The position numbers and the translations under genes were made by a program. The notes below the pieces were generated by a model. That model saw only the letters and a list, made by a program, of their open reading frames with translations. It was not told the origin of the DNA and ran no database searches. Shown piece after piece: positions 33,487 to 37,979 of a DNA stretch of 37,979 nt (position 1 is its first letter; every line of letters starts with the position of its first letter). The stretch comes from Heterotrichella gracilis (Eukaryota; Sar; Xanthophyceae; Tribonematales; Xanthonemataceae): contig JAULBX010027352.1 in NCBI GenBank assembly GCA_032358255.1, positions 1 through 37,979 on the forward strand, written 5' to 3'.

Positions 33487-34674
33487 TACTTCAAGAAGGC
33501 CTATGACTTCCTCGGTGCCGTGGAGAAGGTGGTGGTGAGTGAGGCACCGTCAACGCTGCACCCACATGTCTGCACATCCTGCATGTGGCGGTGGGTACCC
33601 ACTGATTGCTTGGCCAGGGTCTTGGTACGAGCAATAGCTCCACTACAAGCACCAGGATTGTAGCCGGTCACTTTCACCTTGCTTCGCGTGCAGTGTGAGG
33701 GTTGATCGCTTTGTTTTGTTGCACTTTTTCACCTAGGTGGCGCGCCTGCACATGTCGCTGGACTTGGGGCACGATTTGATGTTTGGGAGTAGATGTCGAG
33801 CCACAACCCCTGCACAGCTCTTTTCAAAGCTATTTGACATTTCTTACCTTCTTCTTTCACTAGCCTGCTGACCGTCGACCTGTTTTCGCTTGCAGGTACA
33901 CGAGTTTTCGGCCCACACCATCGACTTCGAAGAAACCATCTATGAAGAGCTTGAACGCCTGGTGACAGCGACTGCCCGGGCGCTGGTGAACGTGCAGGAC
34001 TACAACTTCGTGTCCAAGGCTCTACCTGTCGTCGTATCGAGGCCTGGCGTGCAGAGGTGGGTGTGAAAAGCCAGACCTGCAATTCCTGTCGCTCTTGCGC
34101 GTCTGGTCAAACCCCAGTTTTGAAAACAAAGTCGTTGCCTCGCCCACAACCGCCACTGCAAGCGACCTGACTAGTGTCAATAGCGGCTAAAACCTGCGTC
34201 CTTAACTCGTCTTCCTGGAAAAAGGTAGCAGTCCCCTGCCTGTCCTTGCCCCCACCTAGCCCCCCCATTGTCCATGCTGTGGTCAGTGAAGCTCAGTGCG
34301 CGAACCCTGGAAACCCTTAAATCATAAATACTGCGCTTCTCAATCTTGCACCTATGGGTTCAAGCTATCGCTGGCCTCGCACAGGGTCAAGCGCCCTTTG
34401 GTGCATGTGCATCTTCCCCCCCTTATCACCCTGCGCTTCCTTGTCCTGTGCAGGTTGCCTGATGTGCAGCCTGCTCTGGAAGCATCCGAGGGGCAACCAA
34501 GCCAGGTGGAGGCGGAGGGGGCCGCAGCCGGCACCCCCGAACCAGCGGTAGCACCACACGCCAGGTAAGGCTCTAGCCCTAGAGGGTTTGTGTAGGGTTC
34601 ATGTTTCCAAGGAAATGGAGGGTCCAAACAAGTTGTTAAAAACACACACCCCTTGTCTGCCTGCTGACGTTGCT

Positions 34675-36119
34675 GGGTTCAGGGTAATAATATGATGTGT
34701 AGCATGTTGTGGCTGGTGCAAACCCTAAACCCTAAAACCTGACTGCACAGCCTGGTGCAAACTTTGAAACACTGAACTTTACGTTTGTTTGCCCTTGTAC
34801 TCCTGCTGTGGCGCACATCTGGAGTGCACAAGTGCCTGCTATGCCTGCACACCCCGTTTGACACCCCACCTCACCAACTGCTCCCTTTTCCCCCTGTGCA
34901 GTGCGACCGCCTCACCCCCAAGCCCGGAGCCAGTGGCAGCAGCTGGCGAGACGGAGTGTGCGCAGGCACTGGCAGCTGCCCCCTCCATCCCCACCACACC
35001 CCCTGTCCAAGACTTTGAGGCAGCACCATCCTCAGGGTCCAGTGGGTCTCCATGGCCACTCTGGGATCATCCAGTGGGTCAAGCGGATCATCGCTGTGCC
35101 AAGTGGAGCAGGCGACAACCGAGGCCCCACCCGCAGAGGAGCCACCCGTAGAGGCAGCCACTTTGAGGTAGGGCTGCTGCTCGAGCCCCACAAGTTAAAC
35201 ATACATTCTGAACACTAATAACCCTAAACAGGAGTTGCTGTGTACTCCTTCAACTTCCCCTCCCTCCCTTGTCCTGGTCTTGACTCAGCTCTACCCTCTC
35301 GTTGCATTGACGTCACCACCCTTGAGGTTGTGCCAGCACAGCAAACCCTAAACCCTAAACACCCACTCCACCCCAGTGCACAGCGCGGTGCATACCCTTA
35401 ACCTTAAATCCTAAACATGACCACGATTGCACAGCCTGTTGCAAACCCTGACCTCTAAACCCTAGACCTGGTTGCACAGCCTGTTACAAACCCTGACCTC
35501 TAAACCCTAGACCTTGTTGCACCGCCTGGTGCAAAACCTGAACCTAAACCCTAGACCTGGTTGCCCCATCAGGTGCGCCCCCCCTACTCCTGGTTGCCCT
35601 TGTAAATACATGAAGTATGTAGCACGTTGTCGCTGGTGCAAACCCCAAACCCTAAAACCTGTTTGCACAGCCTGGTGCGACCCTTAAACCCCTAGACCTG
35701 GTTGCCCTTGTACTCCTGCTGTGGCACACGTCTGGAGTGCGCCACAGCCTATACCCTAAACTACCTAAACCCCACTCAGTACACAGCCTGCACCCCCCGC
35801 TGGCATCCCATCTCACCACCTTCCCACTTCCCCCCCTGTGCAGTGCAACCGCCTCACCCCCAAGCCCAGAGCCGGTGGCGCCAGCTGGCGAGGCAGGGTG
35901 TGCGCAGGCACAGGCAGCGGCCCCCTCAATCCCCACCACACCCTTCGGCCAAGATTTTAAGGCAGCACCATCCTCAGGGTCCAGTGGGTCAAGAGGATCA
36001 TCGCTGTGCCAAGTGGAGCAGGCGACACGCACACAGGCCCAACCTGCAGCGGCCTCAACTACAAAGGAGGCCCCAACTGCAGAGGCCCCATCCGCAGGGG
36101 CAGCCATTTCGAATTGGAG
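34675..36119. repeat. Tandem duplication of about 0.91-0.94 kb carrying a linker exon
   Basis: Unit 1 (about 34690-35180) and unit 2 (about 35610-36125) share intron sequence (TAGCA[T/C]GTTGT, TGCCCTTGTACTCCTGCTGT) and the whole exon coding SATASPPSPEPVA. Offsets run from 913 to 942 bp. The exon in unit 1 has a 31-base insertion that repeats TCCAGTGGGTC and shifts its frame to a stop at 35149-35151. Unit 2's exon is intact and its phase matches the exon ending 34564, so skipping unit 1 restores the frame. Confidence 0.9.
35427..35570. repeat. 45-bp minisatellite containing CCCTAAACCCTAG units
   Basis: TTGCACAGCCTGTTGCAAAC, then CCTGACCTCTAAACCCTAGACCTGG, repeats from 35427, 35472 and 35517, with a degenerate fourth unit at about 35561. 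Related single units occur at 34743 and 35660. Each unit embeds a CCCTAAA-like core. Confidence 0.9.
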
Positions 36120-36407
36120 GTAGGGCTGCTGCTCAAACGTAAACCCTCCTGCTGTCAATCCTTTAATGTTACCTGTTCTCCTAACCTGGCCTTGACCCTG
36201 CCCTCCCCTTGTTGTGCAGTGACGTGGCGCCCCTGGAGGCTATGCCAGCACAGCAGCAGGCAGTGGAGGAGGTGGTGGTGCCTGCCCAGGTCCCCGCCCC
36301 CTGCCAGCTGTCGCCTTTGGAGCGCGCCCACCTGGCAGAGAGGTGCTTGGCCACCCCAGAGTGCCTGGATGTCCTCAACAAAAGGGTGGTGCAGGTAAGA
36401 GTTGGAT

Positions 36408-36434
36408 TGTTTTCAACGAAAGGGTGGTGCACTT
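36408..36434 (+). repeat. Copy of kinase exon end just after its donor
   Basis: TTTTCAACGAAAGGGTGGTG, then CA, mirrors the exon end GTCCTCAACAAAAGGGTGGT, then GCAG at 36371-36394. It again lies on the intron side of the boundary. Confidence 0.75.
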
Positions 36435-37979
36435 ACTGCTTGACACAGCAGTGGTAACATCTTTAGCATTTTTGCAGTTTATAGTGCCTGCACTGCTAAT
36501 TGCTCTCCTGTCAGCAATGTTGTCCAAGGACAGGCTGCAGCACGTACTCATGTATTCGTGTGGTAATTCTGTTGTTTATTTGTCTGGTGCAGATGTTCAG
36601 GGATGCGGCGGCACTTGCGGGGACCGCACCTGCCATCATCGATCTCGAGGACCCAGCATGCATCTGGGGCGCCGTGGTGGGGCGCGGCTGCGGTGGTGAA
36701 GTGTGGCTAATGAAGCACCCTATGTTTGACGGCGTTGTGGCGGTCAAGATGTACATGGGGAGCGGTGGGGACTGGAGGGCGCAGGCGGAGCACCGGCGCA
36801 ACCTGGTAAGGCCCCTGCGCTTAGCTCAGGGCTTGGACCACTGCTTGATTAGGGTGTATGCCCATGCCTCCAAATGTCTCCTTGCATGCTCAAGTTTGTA
36901 TCCTGATTGCATCCACCCAATCACCGCCACCAGGTCCTGTAATGTGCATATGCATGCATTTCAGTTTATGTGCGCATCATGTAGCAAGCGCATCCTGGCG
37001 ACTCAATCTGCAATCCACTCTCAGACAACATCGCCTTTGAGAAGTGTAAATTATGTATCTATTCACATACATGTTTATTTTCTGCAGTCCAACATCGCCT
37101 TTGAGGCCCTCACCACCCGCACACTGGGGGGCATCGCCAACTTTGTCATGCCATGCCGGGGATTGATGGTGTCCTAGGAGCAGGTGGTGGGCTTCATCAT
37201 GGATGTGGCGGAGGGACCCCTGACCCAGTTCATAGGGTACGCACGTGCCCTAGAAAAACCCTAAACCCTCCACCGTGCCTATAGGGCGAGTGTCTGCACA
37301 GGATGTGGGTGTTCCATGTGTTTTTGCGAAGGAGTACCCCGTGCTTGGCAACACACCCTTTGCCATTATCAGGTTTCATCCCCGGGATTCACGCAGCAGG
37401 TGCCTGTCATGCATCTACAGCAATTGTTGTTTGTCACCTTCTAGCACCCGTGTCCACATGCGCACCCACCCACCTACCCAATGTTGCGTCCAACAACAAG
37501 CATTTGGAAACGAATTAAAAACCTCAAAAATGAACTATATTAATATCAATCCCTCCCACCCTGCAGGCAGTTCCAAGAAGATGGGGATGCAGGCGGCAGG
37601 CGGTACCGGCCACGGCGCGACCCCACCCTCAACCTCATGCTCCAGCTGGCGAGGGGCTGCAGCACCTGCACAGCAACAACCTGGTGCATGGCGACATCAA
37701 GCCCGACAACATCCTGCTGTTCCCCACAGCAACGCCATGGTGCAGCAACGAGTACCGGGCCATGCTGACCGACTTTGGCGGCGCCAACTTCCTGCACCCG
37801 CACTCGGGCAGGGCGGGCGAGGGCATGTACTCTGTGCGCTACGCGGCGCCTGAGGCCCTTTCAGCGGTGGACTTTTTTGCCCTGACCTTTGCGGCGGACG
37901 TATGGTCCCTGGGGTGCACCATGCACCAGCTCATCACTGGGCAGGTGCCATATGGCAGCACCATGAGGGATGAAGCCCT

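Larger units (their letters stand above)
33487..37979 (+). pseudogene. Protein kinase gene copy with nonsense and frameshift changes, cut by window end
   Basis: Seen: likely exons 33487-33534 (YFKKAYDFLGAVEKVV), 33737 to about 33785, 33896-34056 (VHEFSAHTIDFEETIYEELE), 34454-34564, 34902-35167 and 35844-36119 (duplicated Pro/Ser-rich linker), 36220-36394, 36593-36805, 37088-37236 and 37567 onward. Kinase motifs: Gly-loop VVGRGCGGEV, VAVK lysine, catalytic loop LVHGDIKPDNIL (HGD in place of HRD), DFGGA, RYAAPEAL and DVWSLGC. This is an otherwise complete Ser/Thr-type fold up to the window edge. Breaks: TAG at 37175-37177 within MPCRGLMVS-stop-EQVVGF (between beta-4 and beta-5), and one base missing at about 37651-37657 (QLARG, then LQHLHSNN in another frame). 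Phases also disagree at the 33737 exon. Most likely a recent pseudogene; sequencing error is an alternative. The substrate is unknown, and the N-terminal helical part is unrecognised. Confidence 0.75.

Noticed and set aside
37175..37177. Reassigned TAG (Gln) nuclear code
   Set aside because: LARP1 and the minus-strand kinase-like gene appear to end at TAG, and the same kinase copy also has a frameshift, so pseudogenisation or sequence error is simpler.
4391..37270. Window as a subtelomere or chromosome end
   Set aside because: The CCCTAAA/TTTAGGG units are short, degenerate, in both orientations and spread through introns of conserved genes. No long terminal array is present.

Overview
The window is nuclear DNA of a eukaryote, most likely a core chlorophyte green alga. 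Evidence for this: many short GC-rich exons with GT-AG introns, a TGTAA poly(A)-type signal downstream of the first gene, plant-type TTTAGGG/CCCTAAA tracts scattered through introns, and a plant-lineage trafficking gene. I cannot fix the genus. There are few genes in 38 kb, and most of the DNA is intron or intergenic. No tRNA, rRNA, CRISPR array or bacterial-type operon was seen.

Layout. (1) 1-4747, + strand: 3' part of a LARP1 gene (RGG-rich tract, La motif, complete DM15 region) in 8 visible exons, truncated by the window's left edge. (2) About 4750-8010: 3' UTR and unassigned sequence. (3) 8011-11684, + strand: 8 exons of an unrecognised acidic and disordered protein with a helical C-terminus; its first exon(s) were not found. 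(4) 13322 to about 15993, - strand: a divergent protein-kinase-like gene, tail to tail with gene 3, with two reading-frame problems. (5) 17210-30672, + strand: a complete or nearly complete gene of at least 26 exons encoding a TWD40-2/TTAY2-type subunit of the TSET/TPLATE endocytic complex. (6) About 32250-37979, + strand: a decaying kinase locus, made of a kinase-fragment pseudogene followed by a longer kinase gene copy. The longer copy carries an in-frame stop, a frameshift, a duplicated linker exon and a 45-bp minisatellite.

The most unusual feature is structural. In gene after gene the introns contain degenerate partial copies of the adjacent exon edge, usually with its splice site. The copies are commonly separated by CCCTAAA/TTTAGGG telomere-like tracts. 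I count about twenty such fragments. Copies of exon starts lie upstream of the real exon and copies of exon ends lie downstream, as expected from repeated local tandem duplication across splice sites. The recurrent link with telomere-type repeats is the part I think is worth pursuing.

The genes do not form a pathway. LARP1 is a translation and mRNA-stability regulator, TWD40-2 is a trafficking-complex subunit, and the two kinase loci look like fast-evolving, partly broken family members.
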